64,000 nt of DNA, taken from Dichetophora obliterata (lineage: Eukaryota > Arthropoda > Insecta > Diptera > Sciomyzidae). Below the pieces are notes generated by a model. It did no database searches and was not told the DNA's origin. It worked only from the letters and a program-made list of their open reading frames with translations. Shown piece by piece: positions 23,230-34,659 of this stretch; the stretch's first letter is position 1, and every line of letters begins with the position of its first letter. The position numbers were made by a program, and so were the translations under genes. The DNA lies in contig OY986438.1 of NCBI GenBank assembly GCA_963920525.1, positions 188,922,962-188,986,961 of the forward strand, in the 5' to 3' direction.

Positions 23230-23285
23230 TCGGAAGCGAATTTCATCTGGGGGGCAGTACAAATGGGGGGCAGTACAAATGGGGG
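23230..23285 (+). repeat. 16-bp tandem repeat, about 3 copies
   Basis: TGGGGGGCAGTACAAA is repeated three times and decays into TGGTGG. It lies about 240 bp beyond the 3' end of the hAT remnant and probably belongs to that element's end region (a G-rich end also occurs near 24165-24195). Confidence 0.7.
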
Positions 23286-23525
23286 GCAGTACAAATGGTG
23301 GTGCAAAAAAAGTTCACCAAAATTCCTTCAAAGAAACATGAATGTGATTAAACAAATTTTTTATTTTAGTTTAAAATAAAAAAAAATATAAAAATATATA
23401 AAAAATAATAAAATTTAAAGGATCTTTCATATGGCAATATGAATATATAAGAAATAATGGTTGCTTTTATAAAGCACGATATTTACATGGTTTAAATGCA
23501 ATAAGGTACAAAAAGTTATATCAAT

Positions 23526-23950
23526 TTAAATTATTCCAAAATGTTTCTTTCTGTCCTTGCGAGAAACAAACTCTTTCACCACCTCCATCGAATTCAATTC
23601 TTCGGTTTTATCTTTGTGAATGTGTATAAGTGCCACATGAGTGAGTCGTTTCTGTGTCATAGTTGCTCGAAGATACGTTTTAAGTCGTCTTAGTGCACTA
23701 AAAGAACGCTCAGATGAAGCTGCTGATGCAGGCACAGGCTGCTGATGCAGCAAAGCAATAAAATTTTCAACTTAATTTAATAGTTTTTTTACTGTATCTG
23801 AATTTTTTGCAAATTGGGATACAATGCCACTATAATTTGAAGGTGTTTGGCCAGGCAATTGCTTCAGTATTTTAAGTTGCGCGTGGAGGTCGCTCCCATC
23901 AAAGTCATCTGCATAAAGATCTAGTTTTGTTTTTAGATTTTTCCGTTTTT
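23526..23950 (-). pseudogene. C-terminal dimerisation domain of a hAT transposase
   Basis: The minus strand reads DDFDGSDLHAQLKILKQLPG near 23900, a stop near 23773, then PVPASAASSERSFSALRRLK, TYLRATMTQKRLTHVALIH, and ends KKHFGII at 23526. The SSERSFSALRRLKTYLR block is the signature of hAT dimerisation domains of the ZMYM1-like type. Only this domain remains. The element may extend from about 23223 to 24195, where G/C-rich ends share TCGGAAGCG, but no 8-bp duplication was found. Confidence 0.8.
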
Positions 23951-24195
23951 TTGGACTTTTCCTTTGAAGGCTTCGATTACAATATTAAAATATCTTTTTG
24001 CAAACTCAGAGAAAGAAAATGGTTATCCGCAAGCATGCTTATGAAGAAGAAAGAAAGAAGAGAAAAATATATAATACAAAAATATTATCGTTGTAAAAAA
24101 AAACTGATATTTTGAATAACTTTTGAAGTTTTCTTTTTAAATTGTTTATCTAGCTAAAAAAGTGGGGGCAACTGCCCCCTTACCCCCGCTTCCGA

Positions 24196-24599
24196 TGCTA
24201 ATGAATCGGTTCAGAAACACGGAAGAACTGTTTCTCCCACGCATATTTCTATATATACCGAAATGGCTTAACACATAGAATGGTGTATATAACTATGAAG
24301 TGTTTTGAAATATTTGAAAATTTTTTACACAGAAATTATTTTTTAAGCTCTAGATCTTTGAAAAAAGATAGCTCATGAATTTCTATGATAGAAGCTGTTT
24401 ATTGAATTATGTGTCAAAATGAGGCAATTTTTGCAAATAGATGATATGTCATGTGAAAGAGTGTGAAAAAAGAAAATGTAATAAAAAAAATTACAACAAA
24501 AAAGGTTTGTCTAATTTTTGAGCAAAACCTAAATATTTTAGAGGTTTTTTAAAACAATATAAAACATTGAATTGATGCGATTAAGGTTAATCTTTACTT
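24196..24599. other. AT-rich spacer, no gene seen
   Basis: No frame or recognisable repeat between the hAT remnant and the non-LTR element. Confidence 0.5.
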
Positions 24600-26866
24600 A
24601 TTTATTCAAAGTCATTTAATTGATCCTTCAGACAAAGAAAGTTTTTGCATTTAAAAAAGCTGATTACACAGCGATATCTACATTTTTATCGAGTGTGGAT
24701 TGGCGTCTGGGTTTTGGTGATATCTTGTCAGATAATAATGACTTTTTTATCGAAATTATAAATCAAGCATTTACTTGCTTTGTTCCTATTAAAAAGATAA
24801 GGAAAAGTTTTAATTCAAAATTAAAAAACCGTATGAACAAATTGTTCAAAAAAAGTAAAATAAATATATCTTTTCGTCAAAACTATTTACAGGCGCGTAG
24901 TGAATACGCATCTCTTAAAGAATCGCTTTACAAATCTCACCTTAATAAGCTGGAGTCTGATATTAGAGAAAATCCGAAGAACTTTTGGAATTTCTTAAAT
25001 AAAAAAAGGAACACGAAGGGTTTCCCTAGAAATATGTTTTTTAACGAAAAAACTGCAAGTAGCACTTCAGACGTCACAAATCTTTTTGCTGATTATTTTC
25101 AATCGAATTTTTTATTAGACGACGGAGATGACGGTAACTGCCCTTTTTATTATAATGACAACCCTATTATTGATATGGGTTCATTAGTTCTTTCTGATGA
25201 TGATGTCTTACAAGATTTGCTCACTCTAGACATTAATAAATGAACTGGTCCTGATTATATTCCCCCCATATTTCTAAAAAACTGCGCAGCTGTGCTAGCC
25301 CAGCCATTAGCTCTTATATTTAATTTATCTTTAAAGACAGGGCAGCTTTTGAATATTTGGAAAGAATCCATTATAGTCCCTATCCATAAGTCTGGCTCTA
25401 GGCAAAATATAGCGAACTATCGACCGATATCAAAATTTCCCTTGATCCCTAAATTATTTGAGTCAATTGTCAAAAAACACATTTATGCTAGAATTAAAAA
25501 CTCTATCTCTGAATTCCAACACGGTTTTGTTAGTGGTAAATCTACTTCTACAAACCTAACACTGTTCTCTCACTTCATTAAAACTGAAATGGAAAAAGGC
25601 AATCAAATTGACGTAATTTTTAATGATTTCGCCAAAGCCTTTGATAGAGTTCAGCACTCCATTATGGTTAAAAAACTTTCCCTAATGGGGTTTCATTCCT
25701 CTTTGTTATCCTGGCTGAGGAATTACCTTTCTGATAGATATCAAGTTGTCCGTATTGGTAACTGCTACTCAAAATCTATTACCAACCATTCTGGTGTGTC
25801 CCAAGGAAGCCACCTTGGACCTCTATTGTTTGTATTGTTCATCAACGACCTCCCAAACTTTTTACAGCATACTTAATGTTTGATGTATGCTGATGATGTT
25901 AAACTGTTTAATTCGGTTTCTTCACCTTCCGACCATCGGCTTCTTCAAATTGATTTAAACAATATGATTAAATGGTGTTCAGTTAATAGACTTTATTTAA
26001 ATGTTTCCAAATGCAACATTATGTCTTTTTATATGAAAAGAGTACCAAATTTTTTTAATTACTCAATCGCAAATAGTGGTCTTTCACGTGTCGAGTCTAC
26101 ATCTGATCTGGGAATTCTATTTGATAGAAAAATTTATTTTTCCAACCATTACGATTGCATAATGACTAAGGCTAATGCAATGATGGGTTTTTTGAGGCGT
26201 AATTCGAAGGAATTTAAGGATCCATATACCCTTAGAACATTATTTTTATCTTTAGTAAGGTCTATCTTGGAATATGGATGTGTGATCTGGGATCAATATT
26301 ACGAGGTAGATTGCGATATTGCGATTGGAAAGAATACAAAAACGTTTCACTCGTTACATAATGTTTAAAATAAATTGGAATTTTGTGCCAACGTACGTAT
26401 CCAGGTGTGCTCTTCTGGGTTCTTATACCTTAGCCTCCAGACGTAAATTTTTTCTTGTTATTTTTGTTCGCGATATAATTATGTCACATATAGACTGCGC
26501 GCCACTCCTCGCTCTTTTAAGAATATATGCGCCTGAGAGATATTTTAGGCAAAGAGATTTCTTTTACATTCCGTATCATAGGACAAACTATGGCCGTAAT
26601 GATCCTATTAAAAATATGTGCTTAGCGTTCAATTCCATAAGTGCTCAAATAGATCTCACTTTAAATAGACAAACTTTTAAACAAAATTTATTAAGAATTG
26701 TTTAAAATGAATTTATAAAAGTGTAATATTCTTTAATATAATTATGTTTACATTGTATTAGTTTTATATCATATTGTTTTTATAATTTATATGTTGTTAC
26801 TCAAACTGTTAAACGATTGTTGATAGTTAAAATAGAAATAAATAAATAAATAAATAAATAAATAAA
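24600..26866 (+). pseudogene. 5'-truncated non-LTR retrotransposon (Jockey/CR1-like RT), (AAAT)n tail
   Basis: The reading begins in the linker between endonuclease and RT (FKKADYTAISTFLSSVDW, 24650) with NPKNFWNFLNKKRNTKG (about 24980). RT then follows: TGPDYIPP (25243), ANYRPISKFPLIPKLFE (25415), EFQHGFVSGKSTSTNL (25510), FNDFAKAFDRVQH (25620), VSQGSHLGPLLFVLFINDLP (25797), MYADDVKLFNS (25882), and a thumb to 26704. Defects are a TGA at 25241-25243, a TAA at 25874-25876 directly before YADD, and a frameshift near 26320. There is no RNase H. An AAATAAATAAAT tail lies at about 26833-26866. It is of the same type as the larger element at 60.6-64 kb. Confidence 0.85.
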
Positions 26867-27074
26867 AAGCTGCTTTAAAGAGCAATTTGGCATCGATGTT
26901 TATGTTATTTTCAAAGCAATGATATCCGTTTCTGCTGCTGGGCTTGCCCCAGGTAAATTACATTTTTGACAGCACCAATTAACGCGTTTTACATTTTTTC
27001 AAAATACAAAATCCTTAAAAGAATTTTTATAGATTTTATATAAATTTTTGTTCGCCGCGCGCTTTATGTGTATA

Positions 27075-27355
27075 TTTTATATTTTTTTAAAAAGATCAAA
27101 GAACCAAGGTATGCGCCTTATACTACAAACAAGGTTTGGTCTTTGATTATTTAGAGGAATTAATTGGAACCATACGTGAAGTATTGATTAGGCGAAACAA
27201 CAGTGAAATACAATTTTAATTGCTTTTAACCGAGGCTAGTGTTATGCCTTAGCCTCGACAAGCATTTCCAGCCCTTAGTTGTGTTCCTGTCCTTTAAATT
27301 TCACATTTTCCACAATTTAGTTGTGGATTTTTAGTTTCCGTAATTCTCCATGATC
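27075..27355 (-). repeat. SINE-like repeat body, 5'-truncated copy
   Basis: It is the inverse of 34380-34655: shared blocks are ACCAAGGTATGCGCCTTATA, AACAAGGTTTGGTCTTTGAT, GATTAGGCGAAACAACAGTG, CAAGCATTTCCAGCCCTTAG and TTGTGTTCCTGTCCTT. The match stops before the tRNA-like head, so this copy lacks its 5' end. Confidence 0.75.
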
Positions 27356-28020
27356 CTCACACAATTGATCAAAAACTGACTTTTTGTTTTTCGTGGGAGC
27401 TTACGGAATATTGAATAAATCGTGTGTGGAAGTATATTTTGATACGCTGGGCAATACAAAAATCTGGAAAATTTGACGAACAGAAAGTAACGAAATTTTA
27501 AATCGCCATTTCGTCAGTATCGGCTGTGAAATCGTGGTGTAAAGTTGACAATTTAATAAAGTGAGTTTAGATAATTAAAATGAAATTAAAGTAAGATAAA
27601 AACAATTAGAAAGATTACATAAGAAAGAAGCTTAAAAAGTAGTTTCGCCAAAATACTTTGAATTAAGATGTCAAGCTAACACCTATATTTAATTCAAATA
27701 TTTTTCTAAGCTCTGTTAACAGTCGCGTAGCATAATTTTAGCAAACCGAATCTACCTTGCATTTAATGAAATTTACGAACAAATTGGAGTCGTTTTTGGC
27801 TCTATTATCGAAGTCGAAAGTGCACTCGTTTTCCGATCAAAAAAGACTCATTGTTCGGGAGAAAATGGTACCCTACGCGCAACTCTTCTTGAAGATTCTT
27901 TTTCGAGTCGTTTTTTGATCTCGAAAATAAAAAAAAAAGATTAAAAAATGGTTTTTAATCATAAAACCGTAAATGGTAAACGACTTACTTGTTGGGGTGC
28001 GTTTTCGATACACAAAATGA
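27356..28020. other. AT-rich spacer, no gene seen
   Basis: No convincing frame, splice pattern or known repeat. Confidence 0.45.
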
Positions 28021-28200
28021 AGCAGTTAAACAGTGGGTTGGTCACAGGTTAATCACTCAAGACTACTGAAGATGGGGTTTAACAGCCTTCGAAACAGTTC
28101 AGTCTAGTCTGCTGTGTGATTCACTGTATACCTTTGCCTTCTTCAAACTTACTTAATCTAAATAGATAACAATTAAAATCATGTATAATTAAAAAAAATA
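28021..28200 (+). repeat. dispersed repeat, copy 1 of 2
   Basis: It shares with 28459-28665 the order TTAAACAGTGRGTTGRTCAC, TTAATCAMTCAARRCTACTG, TTCRAAACAG, CTAGTC, GTGATTSACTSTATAC and CCTTCTTMAAAMTT. It has no coding capacity. The copies sit in the same orientation about 440 bp apart. Confidence 0.7.
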
Positions 28201-28458
28201 TCAGTTAAAAACACTAGCTTCTAGCAAGGGAACAAACTCATTTCATTTCTATGGTGCATTTCGACAAACTGTCGAACACCAATGAATATTAAAATAAATA
28301 AGAAGCAACTAGAACAGATGGCAACCTTGGTAGAGTTGATAGCGGTAATCTATAAATGGCCTACTGCTTTAAAATGTCATATGATTAAGTAGCCAATGTG
28401 AACGTTCAATTTGTTCTATATAATTTAAATGAATGAATTCTTTACGAGTGTAATTATA

Positions 28459-28665
28459 TGCAGCTTTAAACAGTGAGTTGATCACAGCTTAATCAATCAA
28501 AGGCTACTGAAGAGGAAATGTAGCGATTTCCGAAACAGACTGTCTAGTCAGCTAAGTGATTGACTCTATACAGAGTGTTTGTTGTTGTTTTTGTTGCCTT
28601 CTTAAAAATTTGCTTGATCTAAAGCTCGTAATTAAATTCATGTTATAATTTAAAAGATCACAAAT
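28459..28665 (+). repeat. dispersed repeat, copy 2 of 2
   Basis: The second copy of the 28021-28200 unit, with an extra TGTTTGTTGTTGTTTTTG segment near 28578. Confidence 0.7.
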
Positions 28666-29439
28666 TATTTAACTAATTACCAAAAAATGTTTAACTTTGT
28701 CCTAAATTTTTTATATTTACTTTATTTTTTTGCTATAAAAAATTTTACGCTTTCGCGAATCTTATAAAAATACCTACAGAGAGTATAAAGTTTTTTAAAA
28801 AAATAATCTTATTAATATATAAATATTTATTTCTTCAAAGAAATTTTTTTTGAAAGAAAGAAAAAAAATTTTTTGTCTTCATTAAATTGAAAAATTACAC
28901 ACTGTACTTTGGCGCTCAGTCGTACAGTGTGTAACTTAAAAATATTAGCATCAATTGACAGGTAATTGCATAGATAAGACTAAAATAAAATATTTAGGGG
29001 AAAAACTTAGTTTTGTCTACGCTGTGACACTTCAAAGTTAAGATATTTAAAAAAAAAATCAAGATTTGTTCAATTCGTTTTGTGAATTTGTTTGAAATTT
29101 GTTTTGAAATTTGTGATTTGATTAAACTAAGCCAAGAAAATTTTTTTATTATTTTTTTATTATAAAAAATTGAATTAAGAAATCTTAGAAAATGTTAAAA
29201 GTAATATATGCATATTTTAGTGATTTAATATATATTATCAAAAAAAATTTTTAGAAATGGACAAATTTCGAAAAAAATGTTCTATGAAATTAAGTGCATT
29301 TTTTAAATCTACTAGTATAGATTCTATAAAACCAAGAAATATAAAACACTTTTCCTATTTTGTCCTACAAATATATATAAACTTTGCTTTTGAAAAAATG
29401 CCTAAAATGAAAAATTTACATAAAAAATTAAGTATAAAA
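28666..29439. other. AT-rich spacer, no gene supported
   Basis: It contains a short open frame (29257-29469) rich in Lys and Ile with no recognisable domain. Two copies of ACACTGTAC / GTACAGTGTG flank 28900-28930 as a small hairpin. Confidence 0.4.
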
Positions 29440-29442
29440 TTT

Positions 29443-29732
29443 ATAAAGATCCAAGGGAGGTACCCTTAGTGTCTAACCGGTTCCAACCGTTTTCAGTACA
29501 CATTTATTATACTATTTGACTACCATTCTGACGATTTTTTATTCGGAGATTACCGATCGGTCAATGTTTGTGTATGTACGTCCCAAACAAAATCAAGTAA
29601 GCAATTAATATAAGTCCAAAGGAGGTACCCCTAGGATCTAACCGTTTTCAACTATTTTCGGTACACATCTATTACACTATTTGACTACCATTTTGACGAG
29701 TTTTTTTTATGATATGTCAATCTTTGTATGCA
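29443..29732 (+). repeat. direct duplication of about 125 bp, offset about 168 bp
   Basis: AGGGAGGTACCCTTAG...CTATTTGACTACCATTCTGA (29453-29535) recurs as AAGGAGGTACCCCTAG...CTATTTGACTACCATTTTGA (29619-29698), with matching sequence down to TCAATSTTTGTRTATG. It borders the TIR element directly. Confidence 0.7.
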
Positions 29733-31510
29733 AACAACTTAACGCAAAGCAAAATAAAAAACACCATCCCATAGAAAATTAAACAAGCTTTTTAGTGAGG
29801 TATTTTTTATTTTTCTGCCATATTTAGTCTGTCAGATTTTCAGGTTCAAAATAAAATTTAGGATTTTTTTGTTAAAAATTTTAACTTTTACAAGTATTTT
29901 TTTTTATATTTAGAGCCATATTTACAAAAAATTTAGTTTTATCGTATTTCATATTTAATTTCCTTAATTCTGATACCAAAAACATAAACATTATCCGAGA
30001 GGAACAATTAAAATAAAAGAAAATAAGCTTTCTGAACTATTGGGATCTCGATTTCTAGGATGGAATTTGCTACATCAAGACACTTAAATAAGCTATTTTT
30101 GGAATCGTGCTAAAATTTTCCTAACATACTTTTCTCAAGATGGGGACTTGGTGTACTGAAATTATATAAATGGGATTATGCAGATGTTAGAAATCGATTT
30201 TGACCCCTCCGACTGGCGTTTATTCATTGACGCTTCAAAAGCAAGTTTAAAAGCAGATTTACTGCATAATGGTAATATCCTTCCTTCTGTACCTCTGGCC
30301 CATTCTGCGAATATGAAAGAAACGTATGAAAACATGAAGATTTTACTTGAAAAAATCAGTTACAGCACATATTCTTTCAAAATATGTTGCGATTTAAAAG
30401 TTGTTGCCCTATTACTCGGACTTCAGCTGGGTTATACCAAATTTTGCTGTTTTTTATGTGAATGGGACAGTCGAGACAGAACAAACCATTACAGTAAAAA
30501 AATTTGGCCAACGCGTGCATCCTTCATTCCTGGACAAAAAAATGTGCAGTATTTACCTCTGGTGGAGCCATCTAAGGTACTTCTGCCACCATTGCATATT
30601 AAATTAGCTTTGATGAAAAATTTTGTAAAGGCAATGGATCGGGATGGAAGTGGATTTTTATATCTTAAAGAAAAATTCCCCAAAATAACTGATGCAAAGA
30701 TAAAAGAGGATATTTTTGTAGGACCCCAAATCAGACATTTAGTAAAAGATGCACTATTTCAAGAAAAATTGAGAGATTTAGAAAAACCGGAATGGAGTTA
30801 TTTTAAGGATGTTATTGCAAATTTTTTGGGTAACTGTAAGAGTGACAGTTACAGAGAGATAGTTAGCGAGCTGTTGTTGGCTTATCAAGCCTTGGGCTGC
30901 AACATGTCACTAAAGATTCATTTTTTACACTCACACCTCGATTTTTTTAATGAAAACTTGGGGTCTGTGAGCGAAGAAAGGTTTCACCAAGATATTTTGA
31001 AGATGGGAAATCGTTACCAGGGCAAATGGAGTATGTTGGCAGATTACTGCTGGATAATCAAAAGGGACCAACCAGGAGCTAAGTTTGCTAGAAAATGCTA
31101 GATGGTGAGTTTATAATAACATTTATTAAAATTTTTACATTGAATGTCATTTAGATACAAGTGGATTGCTAAGAGTGCTTAATGCTTCATATGACTATAT
31201 GGCTAGTTCGCTTATTTTCTTTTATTTTAATTGTTCGTCTCGGATAATGTTTATGTTTTTGGTATCAGAATTAAGGAAATTAAATATGAAATACGATAAA
31301 ACTAATTTTTTTTTGTAAATATGGCTCTAAATATAAAGAAAAAATACTTGTATAAGTCAAAATTTTTAACAAAAAAATTCTAAATTTTATTTTGCACCTG
31401 AAAAACTGACAGACTAAATATGGCAGAAAAATAAAAAATACCTCACTAAAAAGCTTGTTTAATTTTCTATAGGATGGTGCATTTTTTTTTGCTTTGCGTT
31501 AAGTTGTTTG
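29731..31510 (+). mobile_element. 1.78-kb DNA transposon with about 300-bp inverted arms, unassigned superfamily
   Basis: The left arm 29731-30028 (CAAACAACTTAACGCAAAGC...) and right arm 31210-31510 (...GCTTTGCGTTAAGTTGTTTG) are inverse over their whole length; shared blocks include AAACAAGCTTTTTAGTGAGG and its inverse, AATTCTGATACCAAAAACAT and its inverse, and AACAATTAAAATAAAAGAAA and its inverse. The only coding sequence lies between the arms. The target duplication could not be defined. Confidence 0.8.
30025..31101 (+). pseudogene. conserved protein of an unnamed arthropod transposon-like family, near-intact
   Basis: The frame reads KLSELLGSRFLGWNLL from 30025, hits stops at about 30088 and 30154, and is then open for 307 codons from 30178 to 31101. 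Recognisable blocks are DWRLFIDASKASLKADLLHN, VPLAHSANMKETYENM, ICCDLKVVALLLGLQLGYTK followed by CCFLCEWDSRDR, LPPLHIKLALMKNFVKAM, VGPQIRHLV, IHFLHSHLDFFNENLG, ERFHQDI and YQGKWSMLADYCW. I know proteins of this kind as common but uncharacterised in aphids, flies and other invertebrates; their repeated presence suggests a transposon protein. Conserved Asp, Cys-x-x-Cys, His and Glu residues could form a nuclease centre, but that is inference. The first codons overlap the left inverted arm. Confidence 0.65.
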
Positions 31511-33659
31511 GATTTCAGATCATAAAAACAGGATCAAAGACGTAAAAACACAAAGTCCAAAATCACAAAAAATCTGAGGCCAAATAAAAAAAAAAATTCA
31601 GTTTCATAACGTGAGAATATAGCTAAAACAGTATTAGCTATCAAAGTTCGTGTGGCACGAAAAAGTTGCTAAATTGTTGACCAGTTTTATTGTCCAATTT
31701 TTGTATGGGAACAACGCACTGTGCGGCGGCTTGGTTTTTGCTGCGCTACAAGTAGACGTGTGCGTGAAGCATGAACAATTTTTTTGCGCTTTTCCCTCTC
31801 TGGTAATGTTTTTGGGTAGTAATGAAATGTGTTTTCGCTTGGCTTCCTACACACGTGGGTACAACTCCCACACATCCGTGTTTACACCTAAACATATACA
31901 TCTTGCCATTTTAGTGGCTCATTTTGCGCAAAATAAACCACAACAAATTTCCGGACTAGCCAAAGAATGATTAACGTTGCGTTAACATTAACGCCGACTG
32001 CGACATGTGGCATTTTGAATTCATTAATTATTGATTTTGTTGTATACAACATTTTTTTACACTTATGCGTAATTTGATGAACGCATGAAAGGATCATAAA
32101 ATTTATCGCACCACCGACCTCTGTTTGGAGTGCTTTTAAGCATTCAATTAATGGAAACGCATTCAGCTGCTGTGCTGATTTATGAAATCTTGTGGGGCTT
32201 GTTATGGTTTCTTAGGCGTATTTCAAAGATATTTTTTTTATTCTCATTAGCTCAAATGTAAATAAAAAGGAGGTGTGAGAGTAGGCATATGAGTAGGTTT
32301 TTACGTATCCTAAAAAAATTGCATTAAATACATCAGGAATTGAAAATTTTTAATTGGTGGTTAAAATGTTTTGTGTTTTTTGATTCTATTAATCGTCAAT
32401 TCAATACAACGTAGTTGTTGTTCAATAGACGAAAGTACGAAAAACTCTTAAAAACGTTCTCAACGTAGTGGTTTTGGTTTTATTTAAGGCAATTATGGGA
32501 AATAATTATCATGTTTTTGTCTGTAAAATATTTTTATTAAATGGCTGGTTGTGAGAAAATATAACATTAATAGTTTTTTAACTACAATTCGGTTCAACAA
32601 ATGTATTTTCATACTAAACTAATCAAATTTACATGACTTACATAACTTCACTAAATGGAGTAAAGTACATTATAAGAAAAGTGTAGTAGCAAATATAAAA
32701 TACTATTTGGATGTGTTTAAAATAAGTTTAAAAAAGTAGGGTTTAAACCCACTGCATTTTGGTTATAAGTTTATGGCTATAACAACTGCTCTCCAAGATT
32801 TTTGTCTGTGTAGAGAAAATACAATTTTTTATGTATAGGTTTTTAAGATATGCATTTTTTAATTTTTCCTTATGGCTTTTAATTTTATGCCGTGTCACGA
32901 TTTGGAAACATTCGATAAGGTCGTTGGGTAGTTTTTAGAACCTTACGCATTACTGTTTGAAGTATGTATCAATTTTTTCATGCCATTTGTGATGCCCATA
33001 AGGAGTCGTGGGAGTCGTAAATTCTATATCTGCTTTACCACTGTGGATCTGTACAACAATACCATCTGTTTATTTGTGCAGAATGTCTGTCGAAGCGATT
33101 AGAACCGTAATTTTTGGGCTATTGTTATGAACTTTGATACTTAAGATTTCATATAAAAAATAAAGATCTAGCTCGAAAATAGCGTAAAAGATTGGCGTCT
33201 AACTCCTATACAAAATGACTATAAAAATATAGTAAAATATCTTCCAATTCTACAAAAAATAATAAAATAATGAGAAATTTTTGATGTTAAGATTTCGTTT
33301 ATTTGCTTGGATGAAAATTTTAAAAACTGACTAATTTAAAACAACAGATGTTTCTAAGGTGACCCTAAGAAAGCTAGCAGATCGAAGCAAATGCTGAGGG
33401 TGGAAAAAATAGCAGCTGAGCATATTTTATACATTTCAATTCAGGTGAAATATCTACTGTGTTTTAAATTTTTCTTAATTTTTTATAGTGGAACTTCCAG
33501 AATGATAACAGATATGGGGAAGGTATGTTCAGAACATAATTTGGGGCTAAAACTAAAATAGTAAAAATGTCTACATTTGAACTCTTCCAAATTATACAAA
33601 TTTTTCAGTTTTTTACTTACATATGATATGATCTATGCGGTTTTTATTTAATAAAAATA
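31511..33659. other. AT-rich intergenic DNA, no gene supported
   Basis: Short frames at 31650-31970 and 31888-32097 lie on opposite strands of one GC-richer patch and show no domain. Nothing else is recognisable. Confidence 0.45.
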
Positions 33660-34210
33660 AATATTAATTTTTAAATAATAAATAAAGGTACTTATGTTAT
33701 TCCGAGGCTGTGCCGTCTGTAACGCCAAAACTATTCAATATCTCACATTTGGATTGTATGGAAGGTGCCACGCCCCCTTGTTAAATACCATACAAGGTTA
33801 TAAGTTAAACTTCATGTGTAAATTGAGTTCGAATACTAGTACCGAGACTGTGCGGTGTATAACTCCAAAGCTATTCGAAATCGTAAATTTGGGTATTAAG
33901 TGCCACGCCTCCTTGTCCAAGGCCTTTAAATGTTGTCATTAAAACAGCACGTGTAAATTGTCGTCGAATACTGAATTCCGAGGCTGTGCGAATTATAACG
34001 CAAAAGCTATTCAAAATCTCAAATTTGGGTTCTATGGAAGGTGCCACGCCCCCTTGTCCAACGCTGTCCGTACTACGACTTGGACCTGCGCATGAATGCG
34101 AACAACCAATTTGGAAAGTTTCATCTCGATCGGATGAACGGTGTAGAAATGTATTCAGACACACAAACAAACAAACCAACAAACGTACATTCATTTTTAT
34201 ATATAGACTA
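33660..34210 (+). repeat. dispersed repeat with three GCCACGCC modules
   Basis: Three tandem modules of roughly 140 bp carry CCGAGGCTGTGC, CAAAACTATTCAATATCTC, GGTGCCACGCCCCCTTGTCC and similar (about 33703, 33840, 33978). They are followed by GTTTCATCTCGATCGGATGA, (ACAA)n and TTCATTTTTATATATAGACT. The architecture is like the 5987-8853 repeat. Confidence 0.65.
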
Positions 34211-34253
34211 GACATTTTACAACTAGGCTTTGATCTTAACTACATAACTGTTC

Positions 34254-34655
34254 GGCCTTTGTAGTCTAGTGGAGAGTGAGCTAGACTATCAACTCAGAGG
34301 TCCCTGGTTCGAATCCGGGCTCGGGCATGGTTCTTTTCACATTCTTTGTTCTTTTCTACATTTAAGAATTATGGAAAACTAAAAATCCACAAATACACTG
34401 TGGCAAATGTGGAATTTAAGGACAGGAACACAACTAAGGGCTGGAAATGCTTGCAAGGGTTAAGGCATAACACTAACCTCGTTGAAAAGCAATTCAAATT
34501 GTTCTTCACGGTTGTTTTCGCCTAATCAATAATTCACGTATAGTTCCAATCAATTCCTCTAAATAATCTATTTCTTTCCTTTCAGGTCAAAGACCAAACC
34601 TTGTTTGTATAAGGCACATGCCTTGGTTCTTTGATATTTTTTTAAAAAAGAACAA
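34254..34655 (+). repeat. tRNA-derived SINE, full-length-looking copy
   Basis: The head 34254-34327 has an A-box-like TAGTCTAGTGGAGAGTG and a B box in GGTTCGAATCC, with a T-stem (CCTGG/CCGGG) and a partly paired acceptor stem (GCCTTTG with CTCGGGC, two mismatches). The body holds CACAACTAAGGGCTGGAAAT, GTTTTCGCCTAATCAATAAT and CAAAGACCAAACCTTGTTTG, and ends in an A-rich tail. A truncated inverse copy is at 27075-27355. Confidence 0.75.
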
Positions 34656-34659
34656 AAAA

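Noticed and set aside
26868..26955. possible exon ending CCCCAG|GTAAAT
   Set aside because: An open frame and donor-like site follow the non-LTR tail, but there is no acceptor, homology or partner exon.
31650..32097. overlapping frames on both strands
   Set aside because: No domain or splice pattern; both frames arise in a slightly GC-richer patch.
34254..34327. tRNA gene
   Set aside because: The B box is good but the acceptor stem has mismatches, no anticodon stem forms, and it is joined to a repeat body, so it is a SINE head.
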